From Proteus vulgaris (lineage in GTDB: Bacteria > Pseudomonadota > Gammaproteobacteria > Enterobacterales > Enterobacteriaceae), in the NCBI RefSeq assembly GCF_016239305.1, contig NZ_JAEHOQ010000026.1:1-54068 (forward strand): a DNA stretch of 54,068 nt, read 5' to 3'. A program made the position numbers and the translations under genes. Positions within the stretch are counted from its first letter, which is position 1. Every line of letters starts with the position of its first letter. Below, in pieces: positions 45,784 through 54,068 of the stretch. The notes under the pieces are model-generated. The model searched no databases. It was given only the letters and a program-made list of their open reading frames with translations, and was not told the origin of the DNA.

Positions 45784-46563
45784 TTAACGATAAACAATAC
45801 CGCCATCAGTTAAAATTGCCTGGCCTGTAATATAGTCAGAATCATCACTCGATAAGAAAGCAACGAGAGCAGCAACATCATCAGGAGTTTGAGCACGCCC
45901 CAATGCAATACCTTCAACATATTTCTTATAGGTTTCGCCTTTTGGTGCTCCGGTTATCTCAGCAAAACGTTCATCAATTTCAACCCACATATCTGTGCCT
46001 ACAATACCTGGGCAGTAAGCATTTACAGTAATACCGGCACTGGCATACTCTTTTGCTGCGGCTTGTGTCAGCGCACGTACAGCAAATTTAGTTGCGGAAT
46101 AAACACCTAGCATTGCAAAACCATCGTGTCCTGCAATAGAAGATGCATTAATAATTTTACCTTTATGACCTAATGCTTTAAATTTCTCTGATGCTGCTTG
46201 GATACCCCACATAGTACCATTTACGTTAATTTTGAAGATCCTATCCATATCTTCAGGTGTCACGTCAGCCAAAGGTTTAACTTGGGCAATACCCGCGTTA
46301 TTGATCATTACATCAAAGCCACCTAAAGCCTTTTCAGCATGTTCAACAGCAGCAAAAACTTCATCACGATGACTAATATCAGCAGCAAAAATTGTTGTTT
46401 TACGTCCTAGTGCTTCAATTTCTTTTGCGACGTCAGCTAATTTATCTGCCTTCAAGTCAACCAGAGCAATATCAGCACCTTCTTTTGCTAAACGCAATGC
46501 AATGCCACGGCCAATTCCCTGAGCAGCGCCTGTAACTAAAATTACTTTACCATTCAAAGCCAT
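45784..46563 (-). CDS. Acetoin reductase / 2,3-butanediol dehydrogenase (BudC-like SDR)
   Basis: Short-chain dehydrogenase that probably interconverts acetoin (or diacetyl) and 2,3-butanediol with NAD(H). It shows the cofactor motif TGAAQGIG (11-18), NNAG (88-91), catalytic Ser141 or 142, and YxxxK with Tyr155 and Lys159. Long stretches agree with Klebsiella BudC, such as GIQAA and [12 protein letters not shown]. Its 259 residues compare with 256. No budA or budB lies nearby. Substrate is inferred from family; other secondary alcohols are possible. RBS GGAGAAAG precedes the ATG. Confidence 0.82.
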   Translation of the reverse strand: MALNGKVILVTGAAQGIGRGIALRLAKEGADIALVDLKADKLADVAKEIEALGRKTTIFAADISHRDEVFAAVEHAEKALGGFDVMINNAGIAQVKPLADVTPEDMDRIFKINVNGTMWGIQAASEKFKALGHKGKIINASSIAGHDGFAMLGVYSATKFAVRALTQAAAKEYASAGITVNAYCPGIVGTDMWVEIDERFAEITGAPKGETYKKYVEGIALGRAQTPDDVAALVAFLSSDDSDYITGQAILTDGGIVYR

Positions 46564-46833
46564 TGTCTTTCTCCTGAATATTTACAGATGAAAAAGCTCT
46601 TCTAAAAAAGAACTTTGTTAATAGATTAACAGTAGCAATTAAACAGGCAGGTGACAAAATAACGATCATTCGCTAGTAAACTCAATAATAGCGATTAAAC
46701 ACTCTGTAAATAATTATCATTTAGAATAAGTTCTCAATAAAAGATAAAATAAGCACTAAAAAGAGCAGAATAGACATTTGAGAAGTGTATTAGTTTATTA
46801 GCAAAAAATGCTTAACTCATTCATACATAGCAT
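46564..46833. other. Short non-coding gap upstream of the dehydrogenase gene
   Basis: AT-rich, no ORF. It should hold the promoter of the minus-strand dehydrogenase gene, but I see no hexamer pair that stands out. Confidence 0.4.
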
Positions 46834-46868
46834 AAAAATAAAAAAGCGATACCTAAAAAGATATCGCC
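46834..46868 (-). terminator. Terminator of speB
   Basis: On the minus strand GCGATA and TATCGC (plus 46846-46851 and 46862-46867) form a hairpin followed by TTTTTTATTTTTAT, 30 bases after the speB stop. Confidence 0.8.
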
Positions 46869-46897
46869 TTGTTTCTATTTTCTAAGATTAACTGAAA

Positions 46898-47818
46898 TTA
46901 TTTTTTTGTTGCTTGCAAATATAACATATCAAGTGCAATTGTAGCCCCAGCAAGCGCTGTAATATCAGATTGATCGTAAGCTGGAGAAACTTCAACTAAA
47001 TCCATACCGACAATATTTAACGGTTGTAATGCACGTAAGATCTTCAGTGCTTTATCGGTCGTTAAACCACCGACAACCGGTGTTCCTGTTCCTGGTGCAA
47101 ATGCAGGATCAAGACAATCAATATCAAAAGTCAGGTAAACAGGTAAATCACCAACAATTCCTTTGATCTGATCAACAAGATCAGCCACGCCACGATCATT
47201 AACTTGTGCTGCATCTAATACAGTAAAGCCGTTATCACTATCATGCTCAGTACGAATACCAATTTGAACAGAGTGATTAGGATCGATTAATCCTTCATTT
47301 GGTGCATGGAAAAACATGGTACCGTGATCAAACTTACTGCCATTACCATAAGTATCAGTATGCGCATCAAAATGAACTAATGCCATTTTACCAAAATGTT
47401 TAGCATGAGCTCGTAATAAAGGTAATGTGACAAAATGGTCACCACCAAAGGTTAAACATTTTTTGCCTGCAGATAATAACTTCTCTGTATGAGCTTGTAG
47501 TTTATCGCTCATATCCTGTGCGTCACCGAAGTTAAAGACTAAATCACCACAATCAACAACGTTTAAGCGCTCACGCATATCAAAATCCCAAGGCCAGCGA
47601 TTCCCTTCCCACGCTAAATTAGTTGAGATTTGGCGGATAGCGCCCGGTCCATGACGAGTTCCCGCACGACCCGATGTTGCCATATCGAAAGGTACACCCG
47701 TAATGACCCAATCAGCATCACTGCTATAAGGTTGAAAATTCAGTGGAAAACGTAAAAAACCAAATGCATTAGAGATCAATGAATTATCAGTCTCATTACC
47801 TAACGTACTATTTTTCAT
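46898..47818 (-). CDS. speB: SpeB, agmatinase
   Basis: Manganese ureohydrolase converting agmatine to putrescine and urea. The metal-binding motifs are [19 protein letters not shown] and [19 protein letters not shown] start it at MKNSTLGN (47818), with AGAGG upstream and 306 residues as in E. coli; the open frame extends 14 codons further without homology. It follows speA closely and probably shares its transcript. The putrescine produced has been linked to swarming in P. mirabilis. Confidence 0.95.
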   Translation of the reverse strand: MKNSTLGNETDNSLISNAFGFLRFPLNFQPYSSDADWVITGVPFDMATSGRAGTRHGPGAIRQISTNLAWEGNRWPWDFDMRERLNVVDCGDLVFNFGDAQDMSDKLQAHTEKLLSAGKKCLTFGGDHFVTLPLLRAHAKHFGKMALVHFDAHTDTYGNGSKFDHGTMFFHAPNEGLIDPNHSVQIGIRTEHDSDNGFTVLDAAQVNDRGVADLVDQIKGIVGDLPVYLTFDIDCLDPAFAPGTGTPVVGGLTTDKALKILRALQPLNIVGMDLVEVSPAYDQSDITALAGATIALDMLYLQATKK

Positions 47819-47921
47819 GCTATTACCTCTGTCACTTATTAAAAATAAGTAACATACCAATCAATATGATAGATAAAGAGTGATGTTTAATAACATCACT
47901 CCTGCATTGGAAAATTAAGAA

Positions 47922-49829
47922 TTACTCTTCTTCTTCCAGATACGTATAACCGTATAAACCACTTTCAAATTCAGTCAGGAATTGTTCTTGCAACGCTTCA
48001 TCTAACTGTGCATTTTTTACTTGAGTTCGGAAACGATCTAACAGCACCGTTGGATTTAACTTAACGTACTGAAGCATATCGGCAACGGTATCGCCCTCTT
48101 CGCTTTGGACGTAAGTAAGATTACCTTTTTCATCAAGATAAACGTCAACAGCTGCAGTATCACCAAATAAATTATGCATATTGCCTAAAATTTCCTGATA
48201 AGCCCCAACCATAAAGAAACCAATCATAGGTGGATATTCAGGATCATAAGCTGGCATAGGCATCGTTGTTTCAACGCCATCACCATCAACATAATGGTCA
48301 ATAATACCATCTGAGTCACATGTAATATCGAGTAGTACCGCACGACGATCTAGTGGTTTATCTAACCCTTCAATCGGTAATACAGGAAATAATTGATCAA
48401 TACCCCATGCATCAGGCAAAGATTGGAATAATGAGAAGTTAACATAGAACTTATCTGACATGCGTTCTTGTAACTCATCGATAATCGGACGATGAGCACG
48501 ATTACTTGGATCTAAATCATATTGGATACGACGACAGATATTTAAATATAACTCTTCTGCCCATGCGCGCTCTGTCAGACTTAACATGCCATGAACATAT
48601 TGAGTATGCACATCATGCAAGTCTAATTGGCTATCATGCAACCATTCACGTAATGAACGGCTATGCCCTTTGGTTTGCATCTCTTCCCATGTTTCCCAAA
48701 GGCTAGCAATTGGTCTTGCTGCATCTTCTTCAGGTGGCGTAATCGCGGTAAATTCATTACGCTCAACACCAATGACATTAGAAATCAATACGGTGTGATG
48801 CGCAGTTAACGCACGACCTGATTCAGTAATAACAGTTGGATGTGGTAAGTCGTTTTCATCACACGCATCACCAATTGCCCAAATGACATTATTTGCATAT
48901 TCATTAAGACCATAGTTAACCGAGCAATCAGACTGAGAACGTGTACCTTCATAGTCCACACCTAAACCGCCACCCACATCAAAATATTGAATATTCACGC
49001 CTAATTTGTGCAACTCAACATAGAAACGAGCAGACTCACGAACACCGGTCGCGATATCACGGATATTCGCCATCTGTGAACCTAAATGGAAATGCAGTAA
49101 TTGCAGACTCTCTAAGCGATCAGCTTGGCGCAACATATCAATTAATTGCAGAACTTGTGTTGCGGCTAAACCAAATTTTGATTTTTCACCACCACTTGCC
49201 TGCCATTTGCCTGAACCTTGAGAAGCAAGACGAGCACGAACGCCTAAACGTGGAATAACTTCTAAACGTTCAGCTTCTTCAAGTACCATTTTTATCTCAG
49301 ACATTTTCTCAATCACTAAGAAAACTTTATGTCCAAGCTTTTCGCCTGTGAGTGCTAAGCGAATATACTCACGATCTTTATAACCATTACACACAATCAC
49401 AGAGCTTGTCATATTGGCATGAGCAAGCACAGCCATTAATTCAGCTTTAGAACCGGCTTCTAAGCCTAAAGGCTCTCCTGCATTGACTAATGACTCAATA
49501 ACACGACGTTGTTGGTTAACTTTGATTGGATAAACTAAAAAGTAGTCACCTTTATAACCATAAGATTCACGCGCACGATGAAACGCCGCATTAATCGAAC
49601 GTAAGCGATGCTGTAGAATTTGAGGAAAACAAAAAAGTGCAGGTAAGCGCAGATGTGATTGCTCTTCTTGAACTCGTTTAACCAATTCAGTTAAATCAAA
49701 AGTAGCATCAGGAACATCAGGATTAGGGCAAACGCTAATATTTCCCCGATTGTTCGCTAAATAGTAACCGCCACCCCAATATGCAATATTATAGGTCTGC
49801 TGCATCTTACGAGCGATGTTATCATTCAT
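47922..49829 (-). CDS. speA: SpeA, biosynthetic arginine decarboxylase
   Basis: PLP-dependent enzyme (fold III) that makes agmatine from arginine. The PLP lysine is Lys103 in YPIKVNQQ, with the phosphate-binding [12 protein letters not shown] and the late CDSDG motif (TCDSDGIID) that supplies the second subunit's catalytic Cys. It has 635 residues; E. coli SpeA is longer at the N-terminus (658), and the start here follows a good RBS (AAGGAG). speB lies 103 bases downstream. A long structured leader precedes it. Confidence 0.95.
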   Translation of the reverse strand: MNDNIARKMQQTYNIAYWGGGYYLANNRGNISVCPNPDVPDATFDLTELVKRVQEEQSHLRLPALFCFPQILQHRLRSINAAFHRARESYGYKGDYFLVYPIKVNQQRRVIESLVNAGEPLGLEAGSKAELMAVLAHANMTSSVIVCNGYKDREYIRLALTGEKLGHKVFLVIEKMSEIKMVLEEAERLEVIPRLGVRARLASQGSGKWQASGGEKSKFGLAATQVLQLIDMLRQADRLESLQLLHFHLGSQMANIRDIATGVRESARFYVELHKLGVNIQYFDVGGGLGVDYEGTRSQSDCSVNYGLNEYANNVIWAIGDACDENDLPHPTVITESGRALTAHHTVLISNVIGVERNEFTAITPPEEDAARPIASLWETWEEMQTKGHSRSLREWLHDSQLDLHDVHTQYVHGMLSLTERAWAEELYLNICRRIQYDLDPSNRAHRPIIDELQERMSDKFYVNFSLFQSLPDAWGIDQLFPVLPIEGLDKPLDRRAVLLDITCDSDGIIDHYVDGDGVETTMPMPAYDPEYPPMIGFFMVGAYQEILGNMHNLFGDTAAVDVYLDEKGNLTYVQSEEGDTVADMLQYVKLNPTVLLDRFRTQVKNAQLDEALQEQFLTEFESGLYGYTYLEEEE

Positions 49830-50291
49830 GACATTCTCCTTAGGGAGTATGAGTTTATACCTTGCCTGTCACTATAGTAGTCAATAATTTATTGAAAATC
49901 TGAAACGACTGATAAATAACAGTTGGAAGTAATGACTCACTATATATTTTTATATGATTATCCAGCTATTCGCGGGACATAATAGTAGAAAGTTCTTGAG
50001 TTAACTTATAACGAGTTAACACAATCACCTATTGGCAAGTAACCGACAACTTCGCTCTAAAGAGAAAGAGCTCAGAGAGGAAATCACTCTAGATATACTA
50101 CGTGTATAGTATTGACGAGTGCTGTTTTGGTTTTTGAAAAGACTAACCTGTAGACAATGGATCATTACCCATTCACTCCACACATGGCTTAAACCTATAA
50201 GCCATTTCCCTAACAGAGAAACAGAATTAGAAATTCTGCGGTTTACACTGTGCTCAGATTTCACAGTAACCGCGAGTTTATACCTGTAGTT
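49830..50291 (-). promoter_or_regulatory. Long hairpin-rich leader upstream of speA
   Basis: About 450 bases between a putative promoter and the speA start contain a series of stem-loops: GCGGTT/ACTGTG paired with CACAGT/AACCGC (about 50240-50276), ATGGCTT with AAGCCAT (about 50184-50205), ATACTA with TAGTAT (about 50095-50112) and GTTAAC with GTTAAC (about 49999-50019). The segment 50040-50290 is less AT-rich than its flanks. A GTG-initiated 97-codon frame crosses it but has no coding support. I infer a structured 5' untranslated region or an embedded small RNA. Confidence 0.5.
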
Positions 50292-50320
50292 AACATAAAA
50301 TGCAAAAGCAAAATGCACAA
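50292..50320 (-). promoter_or_regulatory. Putative speA promoter
   Basis: On the minus strand TTGTGC (plus 50315-50320) and TATGTT (plus 50292-50297) are 17 bp apart. Transcription from here would give a leader of roughly 455 bases before speA. Confidence 0.45.
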
Positions 50321-50453
50321 AAACCTTTTTTTTCTTATTTTCGATCTTTCATCATCAGAAAATAGCACGCAATAAAAAACAAGATTAACTGTTTGATTCT
50401 ATTTTATCCCTATATTTGATTAAAAAAAGCTGGAATTAAAGAGAGAAGAGTCC

Positions 50454-50483
50454 TAAAATGGACGTCTAGATGTTAAAACATCC
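50454..50483 (+). promoter_or_regulatory. metK -10 box and MetJ operator (tandem met boxes)
   Basis: A -10-like TAAAAT (50454-50459) is directly followed by three consecutive 8-bp met boxes: GGACGTCT (50460-50467), AGATGTTA (50468-50475) and AAACATCC (50476-50483), compared with the consensus AGACGTCT. The first matches 7 of 8. MetJ with S-adenosylmethionine would bind here and repress metK. Confidence 0.8.
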
Positions 50484-50519
50484 ATCCTTAAACCGTTTGT
50501 ATTAAGGTAACGAGATATA

Positions 50520-51674
50520 ATGACTACACACCTATTTACTTCTGAATCAGTCTCAGAAGGTCATCCAGATAAAATTGCAGATCAGATTTCTGATGCTGTT
50601 CTGGATGCAATTTTAGAACAAGATCCAAAAGCACGCGTTGCCTGCGAAACTTACGTTAAGACAGGTATGGTTATGGTAGGCGGAGAAATTACCACCAAAG
50701 CTTGGGTCGATATCGAAGAAATTACACGTAATACCGTTCGTGAAATCGGTTATACCAGTTCCGATATGGGCTTTGATGCTAATTCCTGCGCAGTTATCAG
50801 TGCGATTGGTAAACAATCACCAGACATCAACCAAGGTGTTGACCGAGCTGATCCTTTAGAACAAGGCGCCGGTGATCAAGGTTTAATGTTTGGTTATGCA
50901 ACAAATGAAACTGACGTATTAATGCCTGCACCAATTACTTATGCTCACCGCTTAGTTCAGCGTCAAGCACAAGTACGTAAAAGTAGCACTTTACCTTGGT
51001 TACGCCCTGATGCGAAAAGCCAAGTTACCTTCCAATATGACAACAATAAAGTTGTCGGTATTGATGCGGTTGTATTGTCAACTCAGCATTCTGAAGATAT
51101 TTCACAAAAAGACCTGCATGAAGCGGTGATGGAAGAGATCATTAAACCTGTTCTGCCAGCAGAATGGTTAAATGAACAAACTAAATACTTCATCAACCCA
51201 ACGGGTCGTTTTGTTATCGGTGGCCCAATGGGCGACTGTGGTTTAACGGGTCGCAAAATCATTGTTGATACCTACGGTGGTATGGCGCGTCACGGTGGTG
51301 GTGCTTTTTCTGGTAAAGATCCATCAAAAGTAGACCGTTCAGCAGCTTATGCAGCACGTTATGTTGCTAAAAATATCGTTGCTGCTGGTTTAGCAGATCG
51401 TTGTGAAATTCAAGTTTCTTACGCAATTGGTGTGGCAGAGCCAACATCAATTATGGTGGAAACATTTGGTACTGAAAAAGTCCCAACCGCACAACTTATT
51501 CTGTTAGTGCGTGAATTCTTTGACTTACGTCCTTATGGATTAATTCAAATGTTAGATTTACTGCACCCAATCTACCAAAAAACAGCGGCTTATGGTCATT
51601 TTGGGCGCCCTGAATTCCCTTGGGAAGCAACAGATAAAGCTGAAATCTTACGTGAAGCAGCAGGTTTAAAATAA
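50520..51674 (+). CDS. metK: MetK, S-adenosylmethionine synthetase
   Basis: Makes S-adenosylmethionine from methionine and ATP. It shows the N-terminal [22 protein letters not shown], the flexible-loop region [12 protein letters not shown], and the phosphate-binding [19 protein letters not shown]. Its 384 residues equal E. coli. Divergent from speA, as in E. coli, and controlled by the met boxes upstream. Confidence 0.97.
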   Translation: MTTHLFTSESVSEGHPDKIADQISDAVLDAILEQDPKARVACETYVKTGMVMVGGEITTKAWVDIEEITRNTVREIGYTSSDMGFDANSCAVISAIGKQSPDINQGVDRADPLEQGAGDQGLMFGYATNETDVLMPAPITYAHRLVQRQAQVRKSSTLPWLRPDAKSQVTFQYDNNKVVGIDAVVLSTQHSEDISQKDLHEAVMEEIIKPVLPAEWLNEQTKYFINPTGRFVIGGPMGDCGLTGRKIIVDTYGGMARHGGGAFSGKDPSKVDRSAAYAARYVAKNIVAAGLADRCEIQVSYAIGVAEPTSIMVETFGTEKVPTAQLILLVREFFDLRPYGLIQMLDLLHPIYQKTAAYGHFGRPEFPWEATDKAEILREAAGLK

Positions 51675-51711
51675 TCCTCAGTCAATAACATCACGCTATT
51701 GATTGTTTGAT

Positions 51712-51742
51712 AAAACCACATCTTCTGAGATGTGGTTTTTTA
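51712..51742 (+). terminator. Terminator of metK
   Basis: AAAACCACATCT and AGATGTGGTTTT form a 12-bp stem with a TCTG loop, followed by TT and further T-rich sequence. Confidence 0.92.
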
Positions 51743-51769
51743 TTACTCTTTATTTTATTTCTAAATTCA

Positions 51770-51797
51770 TAAAAAAACCCCGCAATCAACACGGGGA
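51770..51797 (-). terminator. Terminator of bcsG
   Basis: On the minus strand CCCCG and CGGGG (plus 51792-51796 and 51778-51782) form a hairpin with a 9-base loop, followed by 7 T. It lies 58 bases past the bcsG stop. Confidence 0.8.
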
Positions 51798-51854
51798 TCT
51801 CAAAAGGAGAAAACGAGAACATAGACTTATGATGAAATGATTTTCTATAACAAG

Positions 51855-53609
51855 TTAGTTAGGGTAATTAATCCACTCACCTCCATTTAACTTGATATAA
51901 GACTGACCTTGATAATCAACCACAATGGTAGCTTGGTTTTCTGCAACATTAGCTGTTTGAGGTAACTCACTGGCTAATGCGTTCCAATCAATAGAAGATT
52001 GATTAAAAACATCTCCACTCACATTACGAGAGATAAATTCAGACAAGGCCAAATAGCTACTCGGCTCTTCAACAATTACAGGTGGATAAAATTGTGTTCT
52101 ATCTTTGATCCCTGTAAAACGAATACCGACAGGTACCGTGGTAATACTTTGGCTAGGAATGTCTCTTAAGCCTGACATCTGTGTTTTATCACCTTGTAAA
52201 GCAGCGCCATGTTCCGGCACAATGACTACCATCACTTTTCTTCCTTTTTTATCTAACTCATTCATAAAGTTATCTAAATTGTCTAATAAAGTGCTTGCCC
52301 GTTTACCATAATCAGCGGTGTTATTCTCTCCTACAAAACGATTACCATCATGTAATGACACTAAATTCACAAACGTCACACTACGGCTCTCATTTGATTG
52401 TTCACGTCCTTGCAACCAACGCATCAACGTCTCTTTGTCGTTATAAATTTTAGTGCCATCAAAAGCTGTTATTTGATGAGAAAGATTTTCTTGATCTTGC
52501 AAAGTGATATTAAGATTACCAAGTTGCTGAACTTCTTGAAGATAATTACCAAACTTCCCGTTATGATCGAGTACCAATTTCTTTGCAAATCCTAACGAAG
52601 ATAAATTATCCATTAACAAGCATTGTGTATCAGCCGGATCATATAAATCAGAGTGGTGACTTTGACCACAGCTAGCACGTAATAATCTTAATGATGCGGG
52701 GCCACTATAGGAGGAAACAGTATTAAAGTGACTAAATAGCACATCAAAATTGCCCCAAATAGGATGCTCCTGTAGGCCAACAGCAGCGACATCCGCTGTT
52801 GAAAGTGAACAAATATTAATAATTAAGATATCAAAAGGTTGGGCATCTGCAGACAACTGCGCTGGAAATGGCGTGATGCGTTTTTTCTCATAGCCATAAA
52901 ATTGAGTTAACCAATCATCTAATACTTTATTATTAAACTTATGTTTTTGGGGTGGATAAAGCGTTCCCATTGCTGTTTGTTCTACCGATTTAGTAATAAC
53001 CTCAGGCACCACAGGCGTGGCAGCTTGAGATCCAACGGATGTCGGTAACACTTCAACTTCACCGACATCGTCACTACTTCTCTCATTATTGACACTGTTT
53101 TCTTGCGTAAAGCTATTTGCTGAAACAGTAGGTACCATACCTTGAGAAAAATGGGTGAACCCACCAATATTTAACCAAAGTACACCCGCAATGATAAAGA
53201 CAGAAACCCTTACCCACTGCTCAATAAACAGGTAGGCCACCAGCAAAATAAAGGCAACACCAATCATTTTAATGTTGATAAAATTAATGGATAATTCGAC
53301 AAGATAATCAAACGAAAACTGTTTAAGTTGCCCACCTTGCGCTAATACCGTTGAAAAACTGGGCAACCACGTATCATGATAAAATAAAATGGCTCCGATA
53401 GGGATAGCAATCCAGTTACGCATTTTATGCCAAATATTTTTAGGTAATGGAAATAATAAAAATGCTAAGAAAAGTAGATTGCTAAAAGCATCAAAATTTA
53501 AATAACCATACCAAAGTAAAACAAACTTCAGTAAAAAATAGAAATTCCATGCTCCCAACCCATGCCAGTAATGTAAAAAATCGAATTGGGTTGAATTAGA
53601 CTTGTTCAT
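51855..53609 (-). CDS. bcsG: BcsG, cellulose phosphoethanolamine transferase
   Basis: Inner-membrane enzyme that moves phosphoethanolamine from lipid to cellulose in E. coli. The N-terminal quarter has several membrane segments (about residues 22-150), followed by a linker and a periplasmic alkaline-phosphatase-type domain from about 255. Key residues are Cys267 in NICSLS, the nucleophile Ser302 in SSYSGPA, and the zinc site PEHG near residue 459. It agrees along its length with E. coli BcsG (559), here 584 residues with a longer linker. No bcsE, bcsF or cellulose synthase gene is in the window, and upstream DNA is non-coding. Confidence 0.9.
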   Translation of the reverse strand: MNKSNSTQFDFLHYWHGLGAWNFYFLLKFVLLWYGYLNFDAFSNLLFLAFLLFPLPKNIWHKMRNWIAIPIGAILFYHDTWLPSFSTVLAQGGQLKQFSFDYLVELSINFINIKMIGVAFILLVAYLFIEQWVRVSVFIIAGVLWLNIGGFTHFSQGMVPTVSANSFTQENSVNNERSSDDVGEVEVLPTSVGSQAATPVVPEVITKSVEQTAMGTLYPPQKHKFNNKVLDDWLTQFYGYEKKRITPFPAQLSADAQPFDILIINICSLSTADVAAVGLQEHPIWGNFDVLFSHFNTVSSYSGPASLRLLRASCGQSHHSDLYDPADTQCLLMDNLSSLGFAKKLVLDHNGKFGNYLQEVQQLGNLNITLQDQENLSHQITAFDGTKIYNDKETLMRWLQGREQSNESRSVTFVNLVSLHDGNRFVGENNTADYGKRASTLLDNLDNFMNELDKKGRKVMVVIVPEHGAALQGDKTQMSGLRDIPSQSITTVPVGIRFTGIKDRTQFYPPVIVEEPSSYLALSEFISRNVSGDVFNQSSIDWNALASELPQTANVAENQATIVVDYQGQSYIKLNGGEWINYPN

Positions 53610-54068
53610 TTTGATTTCCTACTTATTAGTATAAATAAATCCAACTCGACAGTTATATGATGATTCATATCTGTCTTTTTATTACTTCTGATATTAAATT
53701 AACTACTAAATAAAGATATAAGAGAATATTTATTTAACCCCTTAGTAAAAACCCCTAAATAAAAAAAACAAAAAATAAATTAACCAGACGAATACTGGTC
53801 TCTTATATAAAATAAAGAGAATAATAAAAACCAACTTATTTTAGCTGGCATTTAAAAGAAAACACTCAAGCTTCTATTTATATAATAGTCACTATTTTAA
53901 AAAACGGTGCATTATTTTCATTAATTAATGAAACACAGAGTTATCTTATTTCTATATTTCGAAACAAAAACAAAACAAACAACACACAAATAACAATTGA
54001 TAACAATTAAAGAACATTAAAACCAATAAATAAATAAGTTACTTAATATAAAAACATAAATAATCAAA
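53610..54068. other. AT-rich non-coding end of the window
   Basis: About 460 bases of very AT-rich DNA with no ORF of coding character. It should contain the promoter of bcsG (minus strand), but many A/T tracts make any choice arbitrary. No bcsF-like small ORF is seen upstream of bcsG on its strand. Confidence 0.45.

Noticed and set aside
50025-50318. 97-codon minus-strand frame starting with GTG upstream of speA
   Set aside because: No recognised homology, no good RBS, odd composition rich in Ser and Arg, and it overlaps clear hairpins; better explained as a structured leader.

Overview
The window looks like chromosomal DNA from the genus Proteus (Enterobacterales, Morganellaceae). The base composition is AT-rich. 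It carries a complete hpmB-hpmA haemolysin locus, and most housekeeping proteins resemble those of E. coli and are of near-equal length. The haemolysin differs at scattered positions from the P. mirabilis sequence as I remember it, so the species is left open; a non-mirabilis Proteus is possible. I see no transposase, integrase, tRNA, rRNA or CRISPR array.

Layout. 1-7155: very AT-rich upstream DNA, then hpmB (outer-membrane transporter) and hpmA (haemolysin) in one transcription unit ended by a strong terminator. 7290-10455: copper defence, with copA behind a CueR-type promoter (19-bp spacer), then cueR. 10501-15349: secA and its arrest-peptide sensor secM, a divergent DUF721/DciA-family gene, and lpxC. 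15448-31755: the division and cell wall (dcw) cluster on the minus strand, transcribed mraZ-rsmH-ftsL-ftsI-murE-murF-mraY-murD-ftsW-murG-murC-[118-aa ORF]-ftsQ-ftsA-ftsZ and on to lpxC. Most junctions overlap or nearly touch, and a three-repeat MraZ operator sits at its head. The position that ddlB holds in E. coli is taken by a 118-residue ORF.

32304-36875: cra (GTG start), a long-chain acyl-CoA synthetase and leuO, all on the minus strand; ilvIH, found here in E. coli, is absent. 37502-42506: the leucine operon, with promoter, leucine-rich leader peptide, attenuator, leuABCD and terminator. 42538-44394: a candidate SgrS-like small RNA facing away from sgrR. 44395-45695: a non-coding stretch with a cluster of DnaA boxes (a DARS2-like locus) immediately upstream of mutH. 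45784-49829: a BudC-like acetoin/butanediol dehydrogenase, then speB and speA (arginine to agmatine to putrescine). 49830-50320: a long, hairpin-rich leader upstream of speA. 50454-51742: metK with tandem met boxes. 51770-53609: bcsG, a cellulose phosphoethanolamine transferase with no other bcs gene in view. The remainder is AT-rich and shows no gene.

The observations most worth following up are the DnaA-box cluster that has stayed with mutH, the possible ddlB relic inside the dcw operon, the SgrS-like RNA, the structured speA leader, and a DciA-family gene in an organism expected to use a DnaC-type helicase loader.
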